A stretch of DNA of 64,000 nucleotides from Desulfacinum sp. (GTDB lineage: Bacteria > Desulfobacterota > Syntrophobacteria > Syntrophobacterales > DSM-9756). Positions 43,441 through 52,107 of this stretch are shown here, one piece after another. Within the stretch, counting starts at the first letter, position 1. Every line of letters begins with the position of its first letter. The notes beneath the pieces were generated by a model. It saw nothing but the letters and a program-made list of their open reading frames with translations. It was not told where the DNA came from and searched no databases. Where the stretch lies: NCBI GenBank assembly GCA_014359885.1, contig JACIYN010000018.1, forward strand, positions 62,001 through 126,000. Reading direction: 5' to 3'. The position numbers were made by a program, and so were the translations under genes.

Positions 43441-45129
43441 TTAAGCGGTACGATTGATCCAGTACTGCTGCACGATGGACAAGACGTTGTTCACAAGCCA
43501 GTATAGCACGAGCCCCGACGGAAAGTTGATAAAGAAGACCGTGAAGATCACGGGCATCATGAGCATCATCTTTTCCTGGCGGGGATCTCCCGACGTGGGC
43601 GTCATCTTCTGCTGGATGAACATGGACGCGCCCATGAGCAGGGTGAGCACGGGCAGCCCGCCCAGATAGGGAATGTCGAAGCCCACATTCAGCCGGTCCG
43701 GGGCCGTAAGATCGTTGATCCAGAGCCAGAAGGGCTGATGGCGCAGCTCGATGGCCCCGTAGAGCATGCGATAAAGGGCGAAAAAGACCGGGATCTGGAG
43801 CACCATGGGCAGGCAGCCCCCCAGGGGGTTCACCTTGTAGGTGCGGTAGAGCATCATGAGCTCCTGGTTGAGCTTTTCCCGGTCGTCTTTGTACTTTTCC
43901 CGGATCTGGGCCATCTTGGGCTGGATCTTTTTCATGACCTGCATGGACTTGTAGCTCTTGTGGGTCAAGGGCCAGAAAAGGATCTTGATGATGACCGTCA
44001 AGATGATGATGGCGATGCCGTAATTGTGGAAATAGTTGTAGAGCCATTTGAGAAAGACCAGCAGGGGCTTGGCCAGAAAGGTAAACCAGCCGAAATCGAG
44101 GGCCCGCTCCAGATTGTGGTCGGCCAGCTTCAGGTGGTCCATTTCCTTGGGGCCGAAGTAGTACTTGGCCGGGACGACGGCCTTGGCCGCCGGGGCCAGT
44201 TCAAAGGGATCCGTCAGGAGCACCATCTGCACCAGGCCCAGGTCTTCCTCCACCAGGCGGGGCACCAGCTGGTAATGCTCTTCCCTGAGGGGCACCACGG
44301 CCTGGAGGAAGTAGTTGTTCTGGTAGCCCATCCATTGTACCGGTGCCTTGAAGACGGGCGTTTCCTTGGCCAGCTCTTTCCGGTCGATGTTTTCCAGCTT
44401 GCCGTTCTGAAGCACGCTCACGTGGGCCTTGTTGTAGTTGTTTTCGTTGGCTTCAAAGGGCAGGGCATAGGAGCTGATCCCCAGCTGGTCCGAAAGCACC
44501 GCCGTACCCAGGTTCTCCACGATCACGTCCACCTGGACGGTGTAGGTGTCCGCGGCAAACCGGAAGACCTTGGTCACGCGGGCAACACCCGGCTCCTCGG
44601 CCGTAAAGGTGAGCACCGCTTCCTTCTCGCCTCCGTTGATTCGAACCTGCTCGGGAGCCGGGCTTTCGAAGTTTTTCGTGGCGAAGGACCATTGCGGGTG
44701 CTTCAGAAAATCCACAGCCAACGGGTAGTAGCCGGCTCCCTGGGCCGGGATGAGATCCATGGGCGGGGAGTCAGGATCCACGGCCTGGCGATGCTTCTTG
44801 AGCTGGAAACTTTGGATGCGGGCTCCGGCGGAAGCGATCCGGGCCGTGTAGAGCGGTGTATCCACCTCCCAGATCCTGATCTCCGCCGACTGCGCCTCGG
44901 CATGGGTCTGGGGCAGGGCGTCCAGCCCGGCTTCGGCATTCTCCGCCGCGGCCACGAACGGGGAGGTCTCCCCTGGATGGGAAGGGGCTTCCGAAGGTTT
45001 GGAGGCGGCCTCCTGCTGAGCTGCTTGTTCCACCGGAGCCTGCGGGGTGATGCGGGGAGCCACAAAGACTTCCCAGAGCAGGACGACTCCCAAAGACAGC
45101 ACAAACGCAAGCAGAGCTCTTTTTTCCAT
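43441..45129 (-). CDS. yidC: YidC, membrane protein insertase
   Basis: The 562-residue inner membrane insertase has an N-terminal membrane anchor (LLAFVLSLGVVLLWEVFVA), a large periplasmic beta domain (about 60-350) and the conserved C-terminal core with WLYNYFHNYGIAIIILTVIIKI, the MKKIQPKMAQIREKYKDD coiled coil, and YRTYKVNPLGGCLPM. It inserts membrane proteins alone or with SecYEG. Order rpmH-rnpA-yidD-yidC-jag-mnmE-rsmG is conserved near origins. Confidence 0.97.
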   Translation of the reverse strand: MEKRALLAFVLSLGVVLLWEVFVAPRITPQAPVEQAAQQEAASKPSEAPSHPGETSPFVAAAENAEAGLDALPQTHAEAQSAEIRIWEVDTPLYTARIASAGARIQSFQLKKHRQAVDPDSPPMDLIPAQGAGYYPLAVDFLKHPQWSFATKNFESPAPEQVRINGGEKEAVLTFTAEEPGVARVTKVFRFAADTYTVQVDVIVENLGTAVLSDQLGISSYALPFEANENNYNKAHVSVLQNGKLENIDRKELAKETPVFKAPVQWMGYQNNYFLQAVVPLREEHYQLVPRLVEEDLGLVQMVLLTDPFELAPAAKAVVPAKYYFGPKEMDHLKLADHNLERALDFGWFTFLAKPLLVFLKWLYNYFHNYGIAIIILTVIIKILFWPLTHKSYKSMQVMKKIQPKMAQIREKYKDDREKLNQELMMLYRTYKVNPLGGCLPMVLQIPVFFALYRMLYGAIELRHQPFWLWINDLTAPDRLNVGFDIPYLGGLPVLTLLMGASMFIQQKMTPTSGDPRQEKMMLMMPVIFTVFFINFPSGLVLYWLVNNVLSIVQQYWINRTA

Positions 45130-45372
45130 TTAACAACACTCCATTGGATGATCCGGTCTTTCCGGTACGGGATCGTAGCCGCCCGGATGAAAAGGATGGC
45201 ACTTCAGCAGCCGCTTGATTCCCATGAGCGTACCGTGCCAGGGTCCGTATTTCTCGATGGCTTGAAAGGTATAGGCGGAACAGGAGGGATAAAAGCGGCA
45301 GTTGGCTCCCAGGAAGGGAGAAACGGCGACCTGGTAGATGCGCACGAAGGCAAGCAATAGGCGTTTGATCAT
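45130..45372 (-). CDS. yidD: YidD, membrane protein insertion efficiency factor
   Basis: The 80-residue protein shows the family hallmark [19 protein letters not shown] with a hydrophobic N-terminus ([16 protein letters not shown]), and [20 protein letters not shown]. It assists YidC. ATG 45372 overlaps the rnpA stop by 4 bp, and yidC begins one base after its stop, so the three genes are coupled. Confidence 0.95.
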   Translation of the reverse strand: MIKRLLLAFVRIYQVAVSPFLGANCRFYPSCSAYTFQAIEKYGPWHGTLMGIKRLLKCHPFHPGGYDPVPERPDHPMECC

Positions 45373-45740
45373 GACCGTCGCTTGGGATCCACCCCAAGGC
45401 ACCGGTTGAGCAACTCGGCCATTTCGGGCATCTTGAGCCGCTCGGCGCCGGGCCGGGCGATCACCACGATATCCTTTCCCGGTCCGGGAAGGCGGTGCTT
45501 GTGGAGTCGAAACCATTCGCGAAGGCATCGCTTGATGCGATTGCGCTGCACCGCGTTCCAGAACCTTTTCTGGACAATGAGGCCCAACCGGTGGTGTTCC
45601 AACCCGTTGGAAGCCACATTGACCACGAAACTCTTACAGGGAAGGCGGCGGCCTTCCCCTTTGACGCGAAGGTATTCCGAACGTTTGCGGAGCCGTTCCC
45701 GGGAGCGGAAACGGTAATCTCCTCGCTTCTCGTCGGCCAT
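45369..45740 (-). CDS. rnpA: RnpA, protein component of ribonuclease P
   Basis: The 123-residue basic protein has the RNR motif ([14 protein letters not shown]) and the [10 protein letters not shown] segment. It helps the RNA subunit mature the 5' ends of tRNAs. The start at 45740 was chosen because the family begins [13 protein letters not shown] shortly after. The frame is open further upstream through rpmH antisense reading. Confidence 0.93.
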   Translation of the reverse strand: MADEKRGDYRFRSRERLRKRSEYLRVKGEGRRLPCKSFVVNVASNGLEHHRLGLIVQKRFWNAVQRNRIKRCLREWFRLHKHRLPGPGKDIVVIARPGAERLKMPEMAELLNRCLGVDPKRRS

Positions 45741-45766
45741 GGGAAGCCGCAACCCGGTTCCCGCGT

Positions 45767-45901
45767 TCAGACGGCCAGCCGCTTGCGCCCTTTTGCCCGG
45801 CGCCGCTTGATGACCTGACGCCCTGCCTTGGTGGACATGCGGACGAGGAATCCGTGGGTTCGCTTCCTTTTGAGATTGCTGGGCTGATAGGTTCGCTTCA
45901 T
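45767..45901 (-). CDS. rpmH: Ribosomal protein bL34
   Basis: The 44-residue product begins [18 protein letters not shown] and continues through [20 protein letters not shown], an almost invariant bL34 sequence. It is too short to stand out among longer frames. It is the first gene of the rpmH-rnpA-yidD-yidC transcript. A sigma-70 promoter lies about 100 bp upstream (46008-46037). Confidence 0.97.
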   Translation of the reverse strand: MKRTYQPSNLKRKRTHGFLVRMSTKAGRQVIKRRRAKGRKRLAV

Positions 45902-46007
45902 TTTCTTCTCCCCTTCGATCGTCGATATGCTCAGGCCCCGCGGCCTTCATTGACCTGGCCGAATTCACTCCGGCGGAGCTCCAAAGGCCCCGAAAAGCGA
46001 ATTTTTG

Positions 46008-46037
46008 CTTATAGTCAACGGGTCCTCATCTTGTCAA
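46008..46037 (-). promoter_or_regulatory. Sigma-70 promoter of the rpmH operon
   Basis: On the minus strand TTGACA (46037-46032) is followed 18 bp later by TATAAG (46013-46008). The leader to the rpmH ATG is about 100 bases. Confidence 0.75.
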
Positions 46038-46093
46038 GGACGGAAAAACCGGCGAGGGTGCGCTCGGGCCCCTTCACCCGGTGAAGCGGCCAA

Positions 46094-46125
46094 CTGTAGG
46101 GGCGAAAGATTTTTCGCCCCTACAG
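46094..46125. repeat. Perfect 14-bp inverted repeat with partial copy
   Basis: CTGTAGGGGCGAAA (46094-46107) and TTTCGCCCCTACAG (46112-46125) form a perfect stem around GATT. A second related half, GTAGGGGCG, follows at about 46135. Palindromes of the form GTAGGGGCGAA..TTCGCCCCTAC are frequent interspersed elements across phyla. It lies between the rpmH promoter and the gpmI 3' end and could also stop gpmI transcription. Confidence 0.8.
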
Positions 46126-46218
46126 ACCGCGCTCGTAGGGGCGGAGTTTATTCCCGCCCGCTCATCCCGCGGTGATGAAGAAGCGAGATAAATAGAAACG
46201 ATCGATCCAAGCCCCCCG

Positions 46219-47883
46219 TCATGCCTGTTCTTCGAAAAGAAGGAGCGGCGGGTCGTAGAAATCCGGCGGGGCCTCGCCCAGAATCTGCATGCAGGTGGCG
46301 GCGATGTTGGTGAGTCCCGGGGTCTTCACATCCGGGTCGAAGCGAACCTTTAGCTTCCCGGAAGGCTCATAGACGATGAACCAGACCGGGCTCAGGGTGT
46401 GCGAAGTCTTGGCCTTGGGCGTTCCGTCCGGGTGGCGCTTCACTTCCCCCGTCTTCTTGTCGATCTCGTACATCTCCTCGGCGTTTCCGTGGTCGGCCGT
46501 CACCAGCAGGATCCCGCCGGCTTCCCGGACCGCCTTCATGATCCGCCCCAGACACAGATCCACCGCCTCCACGGCGATGTGGGCCGCCTGGTAGATGCCC
46601 GTGTGGCCCACCATGTCTCCGTTGGCGAAGTTGAGCCGGATGAAGTCGAACCGCCCCCCCCGGATCTCCTCCACCACCCGGTCGGTGATCTCCGCCGCCT
46701 TCATCCAGGGACGTTCCTCGAAAGGCACCCGATCCGAGGGAATCTCCACGTATTCTTCCAGCTTCTCGTCGAACTTTCCCGACCGGTTGCCGTTCCAGAA
46801 ATAGGTGACGTGGCCGAACTTCTGGGTTTCGCTGATGGCCAGCTGCCGGACGCCCTTGGCGCACAGAAGTTCGCTCACGGTCTTTTCGATGTGCGGCGGT
46901 TCCACCAGGTAATTTTTGGGGATGTGGAGATCGCCGTCGTATTCCATCATGCCCGCATAGGCCACCTTGGGATACGGGTCCCGGACGAACTTGTCCAAGT
47001 CCTCCTCTTCGAAGGCGCGGCTGATCTCGATGGCCCGGTCGCCCCGGAAGTTGAAGAAGATCACCGCGTCGCCGTCCCGGATGGGACCCACGGGCCCCTG
47101 CTCGTCGGCAATGACGAAGGGCGGCAAATCCTGGTCGATGACCCCCGGGATTTCCTTGCGATAGGTCTCGATGGCTTCCCGGGCGCTTCGAAAGGCGCGG
47201 CCCTTGCCCGCCACGTGGGTCTCCCAGCCGCGGGCCACCATGGACCAGTCGGCTTCGTAGCGGTCCATGGTAATGGACATGCGCCCACCACCGCTGGCGA
47301 TCCGATAATCCACTCCCGCCCGGGCGTTCAGGTCTTGAAGGTACGCTTCAAAAGGGTCCACGTAGTCCAACGCCGACGTCTCCCCCACGTCCCGTCCGTC
47401 CAGGAGGATGTGGATGCGACATCGGGCGATCTTTTCCACGAGAGCCGCCCGTTCCAGCATGGCTTTCAGATGGTCCAGGTGGCTGTGCACGTTCCCGTCG
47501 GAAAAGAGGCCGATAAAATGAAGCGTTCCGTTGTGTTCCCGGCAGAAGTCCACGAGCCGCCGCCACGTCTTTCCCTGGAAAAGCCGGCCGGTCTCGATGG
47601 CTTCGTTCACCAGCCGGGCTCCCTGGGCGTAGACGCGCCCGGCCCCCATGGCGTTGTGGCCCACCTCGGAATTGCCCATGTCCTTGTCCGAGGGCAGCCC
47701 CACCGCCGTTCCGTGGGCTTTGAGCAGCGTATGGGGACAGTGGGCCAGCAGCCAGTCCAGGTGGGGCGTGAGGGCGTCCGCCACGGCGTTGCCCTCCTTC
47801 CGTTCCGAAAAGCCGATGCCGTCCATGATGACCAGCGTGAGCGGGCCCTTTAACCCGCCTTGGAGCAACCGTTGCCGTTCCAT
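46219..47883 (-). CDS. gpmI: 2,3-bisphosphoglycerate-independent phosphoglycerate mutase
   Basis: The 554-residue enzyme interconverts 2- and 3-phosphoglycerate in glycolysis. Metal motifs are VIMDGIGFSE, DMGNSEVGHNAMGAGRV (catalytic Ser), LLDGRDVGETSA, NFRGDRAIEI, NGDMVGHTG and VTADHGNAEEM. At 554 residues it is longer than the common 510. It is followed downstream by the rpmH promoter region. The crotonase-family gene is 6 bp upstream on the same strand. Confidence 0.95.
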   Translation of the reverse strand: MERQRLLQGGLKGPLTLVIMDGIGFSERKEGNAVADALTPHLDWLLAHCPHTLLKAHGTAVGLPSDKDMGNSEVGHNAMGAGRVYAQGARLVNEAIETGRLFQGKTWRRLVDFCREHNGTLHFIGLFSDGNVHSHLDHLKAMLERAALVEKIARCRIHILLDGRDVGETSALDYVDPFEAYLQDLNARAGVDYRIASGGGRMSITMDRYEADWSMVARGWETHVAGKGRAFRSAREAIETYRKEIPGVIDQDLPPFVIADEQGPVGPIRDGDAVIFFNFRGDRAIEISRAFEEEDLDKFVRDPYPKVAYAGMMEYDGDLHIPKNYLVEPPHIEKTVSELLCAKGVRQLAISETQKFGHVTYFWNGNRSGKFDEKLEEYVEIPSDRVPFEERPWMKAAEITDRVVEEIRGGRFDFIRLNFANGDMVGHTGIYQAAHIAVEAVDLCLGRIMKAVREAGGILLVTADHGNAEEMYEIDKKTGEVKRHPDGTPKAKTSHTLSPVWFIVYEPSGKLKVRFDPDVKTPGLTNIAATCMQILGEAPPDFYDPPLLLFEEQA

Positions 47884-47889
47884 GGTCTT

Positions 47890-48669
47890 TCAGCGTTCCT
47901 TCCACACGGGTTTACGTTTTTCCCTGAAGGCCGTCACGCCCTCCTTGGCGTCCTCGGTGGTGCAGAGCCGGGAAAAGACCTCGTTCATGTACTCGAAGGC
48001 CTGGTGATATTCCATGTCCGCTGCGGTATAAAAGCCGCTCTTGGCGATCTGCACCGCGATGGGACTCTTTTGGGCCAGGGTGGCGGCCCATTGGCTCGCG
48101 GCTTCGTCCAGCTCCCCGTGGGGAACCACCTTGTTGAAGAGACCCTTGGCCAGCGCGTCTTCGGCCTTCAGCAGCTCGCCGAAAAGAAGCATTTCCAGGG
48201 CCACCTTGCGCCCCACGCACTTGGAAACGGGGATCACGGGGCCCACGCAGTTGAGCCCCACGTTGATGGCGGTCAAACCGATGCGGGCCTTTTCGGACGC
48301 GATGGCCAGATCGCAGGCGGCCACAAGCCCCGCCCCGTTGGCCGCAGCGGTCCCCTGGACCTGGGCGATCACGGGCTTATTGAGGCGGCTGATGGTGATG
48401 AGCGGCTCTTCCATGTGGGCGATCCACCGGCGCAGCTCCATGGGGGTCTTTCCCTCCAGCTCGGTGACGTCGATTCCCGCGCAGAAGTGCTTTCCCGCCC
48501 CCTTGAGAAGGATCACCCGCACCTTGGGATCCCGATCCAGAGCCTTCAGCGCGTCGTTCAATTCCTCCGCCAGTTGGGTGGTGAAGGTGTTGAGATGGTT
48601 GGGCCTGTTGAGGGTGATGGAGCCCACGAAGTCTTCACCGATTTCCACGAGAATGGTCTGGTACGACAT
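47890..48669 (-). CDS. Enoyl-CoA hydratase/isomerase (crotonase) family protein
   Basis: The 259-residue protein has the crotonase fold: ITLNRPNHLNTF, the first oxyanion segment GAGKHFCAGID and the second GTAAANGAGLVAACD. The usual catalytic Glu positions of true hydratases (PExxxG) appear replaced: the equivalent segment reads LTAINVGLN. Thus it may be an isomerase, a hydrolase or a non-hydratase member. It lies just upstream of gpmI, which gives no functional clue. Start at 48669 with GGAGGGATCC upstream. Confidence 0.82.
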   Translation of the reverse strand: MSYQTILVEIGEDFVGSITLNRPNHLNTFTTQLAEELNDALKALDRDPKVRVILLKGAGKHFCAGIDVTELEGKTPMELRRWIAHMEEPLITISRLNKPVIAQVQGTAAANGAGLVAACDLAIASEKARIGLTAINVGLNCVGPVIPVSKCVGRKVALEMLLFGELLKAEDALAKGLFNKVVPHGELDEAASQWAATLAQKSPIAVQIAKSGFYTAADMEYHQAFEYMNEVFSRLCTTEDAKEGVTAFREKRKPVWKER

Positions 48670-48709
48670 GGATCCCTCCTCTTCTCAGATGGGGTTCGCT
48701 CCCGGCCTC

Positions 48710-49801
48710 TTACCTGTACCGGTAACCCCGGGGCCGCTCCCCGAGGATCACCGTCACCCGGTCCCGATCTCCTTCCCAGTGAACCACGTCCAGGCGCACG
48801 CGGTCCCCCGGTCGGTGCCGTCGAAGGGCCCGCATGAGGTCGTCGGCGCTTTCCACGGGCTCCCCGTCGATTCCCACCACCACGTCACCGCCCACGATGA
48901 GCACGTAGTTGCCCACCTGGGCGCGGGCGTGCCCGCCACGCAGGCCAGCCTTGTCCGCCGGTCCTCCCGGCACCACCTCCACGATCATGGCTCCCCGGGA
49001 CACGCTCAGTTGCAGCGCTTCCGCAAAATCGGGAAAGAGGGTCATGAGGGTGGCTCCCAGCCAGGGATATCCGTAGTAGCCCTTTTCAATCAGCTCCCGG
49101 ACCACCTGTTTGACCGTGTCCACCGGGATGGCGAAACCGATGCCCACATTGGCGCCCGTGGGGCTGAAGATGGCGGTGTTGACGCCGATCATCTTTCCCG
49201 ACGAATCGATGAGCGGCCCGCCGGAATTGCCGGGGTTGATGGAGGCGTCCGTCTGGATCACGTCCTCCACCAGGGCACCGCCGGGGGAGCGCAGGGTTCG
49301 GCCCACCGAGCTGATGATCCCCGTGGTGAGGGTTTGGCCCAAGCCGAAGGGGTTTCCGATGGCGAGAACCTTCTGGCCCACCTTGAGGTCCTTGGAGCTG
49401 CCCATGGGGATCACCACCAGATCCTTTTTGGGCGCATCGATCTTGATGACGGCGATGTCGGTGTTGGGGTCCGACCCGATGAACTTGGCGGCGTACTTCT
49501 TGCCGTTGGCCAGGGTCACTTCCAGCTTGCGGGCATCCTCGATCACGTGGTGGTTGGTCAGAATGTAGCCTTCGTCGCTGATGATAGACCCCGACCCGGC
49601 GCCTTGCCGGGGAATGATGTTGAAGAAGAAGTCCCGCTCCAAGACGGTGCTGGTGATGTTCACCACGCCCGGGGAAAGCTTGCGGTACAGCTCGATGTTG
49701 TTTTCTTCATCCTCCGTCAAGGCCCAGGCCTTGGGAAGAACCAGGGCCACCAGGCACGCCGCCGCCACGGCCCCCCACCACGTCTTCCTCCAGCGCCTCA
49801 T
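48710..49801 (-). CDS. HtrA/DegP-type serine protease with PDZ domain
   Basis: The 363-residue protein has a signal-like N-terminus, then a trypsin-like domain with His (LTNHHVIED), Asp (DPNTDIAVIKI) and Ser (INPGNSGGPL), and one C-terminal PDZ domain (EVVPGGPADKAGL, VVGIDGEPVESADDLM). It probably degrades or refolds damaged envelope proteins. Start at 49801 has AGGAGGAG upstream. The frame is open ten codons further. A paralogue lies immediately upstream in tandem. Confidence 0.92.
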   Translation of the reverse strand: MRRWRKTWWGAVAAACLVALVLPKAWALTEDEENNIELYRKLSPGVVNITSTVLERDFFFNIIPRQGAGSGSIISDEGYILTNHHVIEDARKLEVTLANGKKYAAKFIGSDPNTDIAVIKIDAPKKDLVVIPMGSSKDLKVGQKVLAIGNPFGLGQTLTTGIISSVGRTLRSPGGALVEDVIQTDASINPGNSGGPLIDSSGKMIGVNTAIFSPTGANVGIGFAIPVDTVKQVVRELIEKGYYGYPWLGATLMTLFPDFAEALQLSVSRGAMIVEVVPGGPADKAGLRGGHARAQVGNYVLIVGGDVVVGIDGEPVESADDLMRALRRHRPGDRVRLDVVHWEGDRDRVTVILGERPRGYRYR

Positions 49802-49814
49802 TTCACGCTCCTCC

Positions 49815-50663
49815 TCAGCGAACGCGGGCAATCCGCCTCCAGATCCAATAGGCCAGCAGGCCCGCCAGGATGTAACCCAAATACCTGTTCAGCCAGTTCG
49901 TCATGCCGGGAACCGCCGCCTTCACCCGGTTGACCGGGATGGCGAACCCGATGCCCACATTGGCCCCCGTGGGACTCAAGATGGCCGTATTGATCCCCAC
50001 CAGCCGCCCCCGGCTGTCCACCAGAGCCCCTCCCGAATTGCCGGGGTTGATGGCCGCATCCACCTGGATGAGATCTTGGAGCACCCGGCCTTCGTCCCGG
50101 ATGGTCCTGCCCAGCTGACTGACGCCCCCGGCCGTGAGTGTATGGCCGAGGCCGAAGGGATTGCCCAAGGCATAGACCTTTTGTCCCACCTGCAGGGCGT
50201 CGGAATCCCCCAGTTCGATGGGAACCAGCTCCCTGCCCTGGGCCTCGATGCGGATGACGGCCAGGTCGTCTTCGGGAGAGGTCCCCACCACCTCCGCGGG
50301 CCGGCGGCTTCCGTCCGCCAGCCGCACTTCAATGGCCTTGGCGTCCCGGATGACATGGTAGTTGGTGACGATGGTTCCGTCCGCCTTCAAAATCACACCC
50401 GATCCGGCCCCTTCCTGCGGAACCGGCCGATAGAAGAAATCGTAGAGAATGCTGGTGGTGATCACATTGACCACGGACGGGGATACCTTTTCGTAGACGG
50501 CGATGGTATTCTTTTCCTCCTGCAGCAGCGCCCGGCAGGTGCCGGGAACAAAGAGGCTCAGGACGAGCACCCAAAACCCCAAACGAAGGCCACCGAGCCG
50601 CCGATTGTCGGCAAGGGCCTTCGAGTTGCGCCAGAGACCAGGAATCGTTTTATTTCCTTCCAT
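49815..50663 (-). CDS. Trypsin-like serine protease without PDZ, C-terminal membrane anchor
   Basis: The 282-residue paralogue of the next gene has the full triad: VTNYHVIRD, EDDLAVIRI and INPGNSGGAL. There is no PDZ domain; instead it ends with a hydrophobic helix (YLGYILAGLLAYWIW) near the C-terminus. An N-terminal signal or anchor segment (LGFWVLVLSLFVPGT) is present. Start at 50663 was chosen for GGGAG upstream. The first protease starts 13 bp after its stop, so they are likely cotranscribed. Confidence 0.9.
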   Translation of the reverse strand: MEGNKTIPGLWRNSKALADNRRLGGLRLGFWVLVLSLFVPGTCRALLQEEKNTIAVYEKVSPSVVNVITTSILYDFFYRPVPQEGAGSGVILKADGTIVTNYHVIRDAKAIEVRLADGSRRPAEVVGTSPEDDLAVIRIEAQGRELVPIELGDSDALQVGQKVYALGNPFGLGHTLTAGGVSQLGRTIRDEGRVLQDLIQVDAAINPGNSGGALVDSRGRLVGINTAILSPTGANVGIGFAIPVNRVKAAVPGMTNWLNRYLGYILAGLLAYWIWRRIARVR

Positions 50664-50689
50664 GAAAACTCCCACAGGGCAGATCCTTC

Positions 50690-51349
50690 ATGGCCTACCA
50701 ACCTACCAAAAAGCCACCGCCGCGGCAAACAGTCAACAGTTCCCTCTCCCCCACCGCCCGGAAACGACCCGTTGGGATCGCCTCGTTCCTTTCCTGGAAC
50801 GGGTGGAACCACCTGGCGTTGCTCTTCGCCGTCCAGGCCCTGGTTCTTTTTGTCTACAAGGCGGCCAAGAACCAGGCCGGAAACCTGGATGTGCGGTGGG
50901 CCTTGAGCGCCCTGGCGGGGGGAGGTCTCTTTTGCCTCGCGGCCGGATGGCGGTCGCGGAAGCGGAAAGATCCGGCGTGGGCCCGGTTTGTGCCGGCCGT
51001 CTTCTACGGGCTTTTCATCTACTGTCTTTCGGGCCAGTCCCTGGAAGGCGTGGAGCTTCCCATCCCCGGAGACTTTTTCCATCCTTTGGAATACGCGTCT
51101 TTGGGGATCTTCCTGGGCTGGGGCTGGTCGAAGGTACTCCGGGAGCGGAAATCTTCTTGGCTTTTCGTCGCCGTCCTCGGCACGGGAGGCCTCTACGCCC
51201 TGACGGACGAATGGCACCAGAGCTGGGTGCCCGGGCGCGTTCCCAGCTTCACCGATCTGTCCTGGGATCTGGTGGGTCTCGCCCTGGGGGCGGCACTGGT
51301 GCTCTGGATGAAGAGAGTTTCTCCGGGCTGGCGCAGCCCGGGTATCTAA
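50690..51349 (+). CDS. VanZ-like membrane protein
   Basis: The 219-residue protein has four or five hydrophobic segments and the VanZ family signature: FIYCLSGQS near the middle, then FHPLEYASLGIFLGW, and DEWHQSWVPGRVPSFTDLSWDLVG. The function of these chromosomal VanZ-like proteins is unknown; they are not evidence of vancomycin resistance. It is divergent from the tandem proteases. A short GC hairpin follows. Confidence 0.85.
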   Translation: MAYQPTKKPPPRQTVNSSLSPTARKRPVGIASFLSWNGWNHLALLFAVQALVLFVYKAAKNQAGNLDVRWALSALAGGGLFCLAAGWRSRKRKDPAWARFVPAVFYGLFIYCLSGQSLEGVELPIPGDFFHPLEYASLGIFLGWGWSKVLRERKSSWLFVAVLGTGGLYALTDEWHQSWVPGRVPSFTDLSWDLVGLALGAALVLWMKRVSPGWRSPGI

Positions 51350-51405
51350 CGGGTTCCCGCTTGCGGAGTAAGTTCCGAGAGAGTCGTCTCTTGCCCATTC
51401 GCGCA

Positions 51406-51427
51406 GGGGCGGTTCCCGCACCGCCCC
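51406..51427. repeat. GC-rich hairpin after the VanZ-like gene
   Basis: GGGGCGGT (51406-51413) pairs with ACCGCCCC (51420-51427) around 6 bases. It sits between two convergent genes and may stop transcription, but no T-run follows. Confidence 0.5.
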
Positions 51428-51515
51428 TCCATTGGGCGCTCACCGCCGCAAGTTCCTGGACGGCGGAACGCTCATGTTAAACCTTCGCAGGCCCTTTCAC
51501 GTATCGGCCGGGTCT

Positions 51516-51998
51516 TTAGAGTTTTTCCAAGAAAGGGAGGAGGAAGGCCGTGGCGGCGTGGGCGTAGAGACCTGCAGCCACGTCGTCGGCCGTGATCCCC
51601 AGGCCGCCGTGAAGCTCTCGGTCCAACACGCTCACGGGCCAGGGCTTCCAGATGTCGAAAAGGCGAAAGAAGAACGCACCCACAAGGAGGGAAGGCCCCG
51701 TGGCCGGCAGTCCGATCACGGTCACCAGGTAACCCGCCAGCTCATCCAGGACCACCTGCCCCGGGTCGGGGTTTTCCAGGATTCGTTGCGCCCGGTCGCA
51801 CGCCCAACAAGACAGGAAAAAGACAGCCGCCACCACCAGGCAGGCCCAGCCGTACGGGAGCTGCGCCACCGCCCAGGCGGCCGGAATCCCCGCCACCATC
51901 GTGGCCACCGTTCCCGGGGCCGCCGGAGATCGTCCGAGAAAGCCCAAGCGAGCCAAAGCCAAAGCCACCGCGTCCATCCCCGTCGGTTTATCCTCCAT
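51516..51998 (-). CDS. pgpA: Phosphatidylglycerophosphatase A
   Basis: The 160-residue membrane enzyme dephosphorylates phosphatidylglycerol phosphate. Motifs are LGFLGRSPAAPGTVAT, LDELAGYLV, FFFRLFDIWKPWPV and HGGLGITADDVAAG. Start at 51998 matches the family. The frame extends 16 codons further. It is divergent from the giant protein gene. Confidence 0.93.
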   Translation of the reverse strand: MEDKPTGMDAVALALARLGFLGRSPAAPGTVATMVAGIPAAWAVAQLPYGWACLVVAAVFFLSCWACDRAQRILENPDPGQVVLDELAGYLVTVIGLPATGPSLLVGAFFFRLFDIWKPWPVSVLDRELHGGLGITADDVAAGLYAHAATAFLLPFLEKL

Positions 51999-52107
51999 GG
52001 ACACCCGCCAATTTTTCTGGTTCTCCGCGCCTCCTACCGGTATCATAAGGGGTTACGGCGCCACAAGCGCTTTTCAAACCTCTGGAGGCTTTGAACGAGG
52101 TGATCCC

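Noticed and set aside
50690-51349. Vancomycin resistance gene
   Set aside because: VanZ-like proteins are widespread. No other van gene is present, so resistance cannot be inferred.
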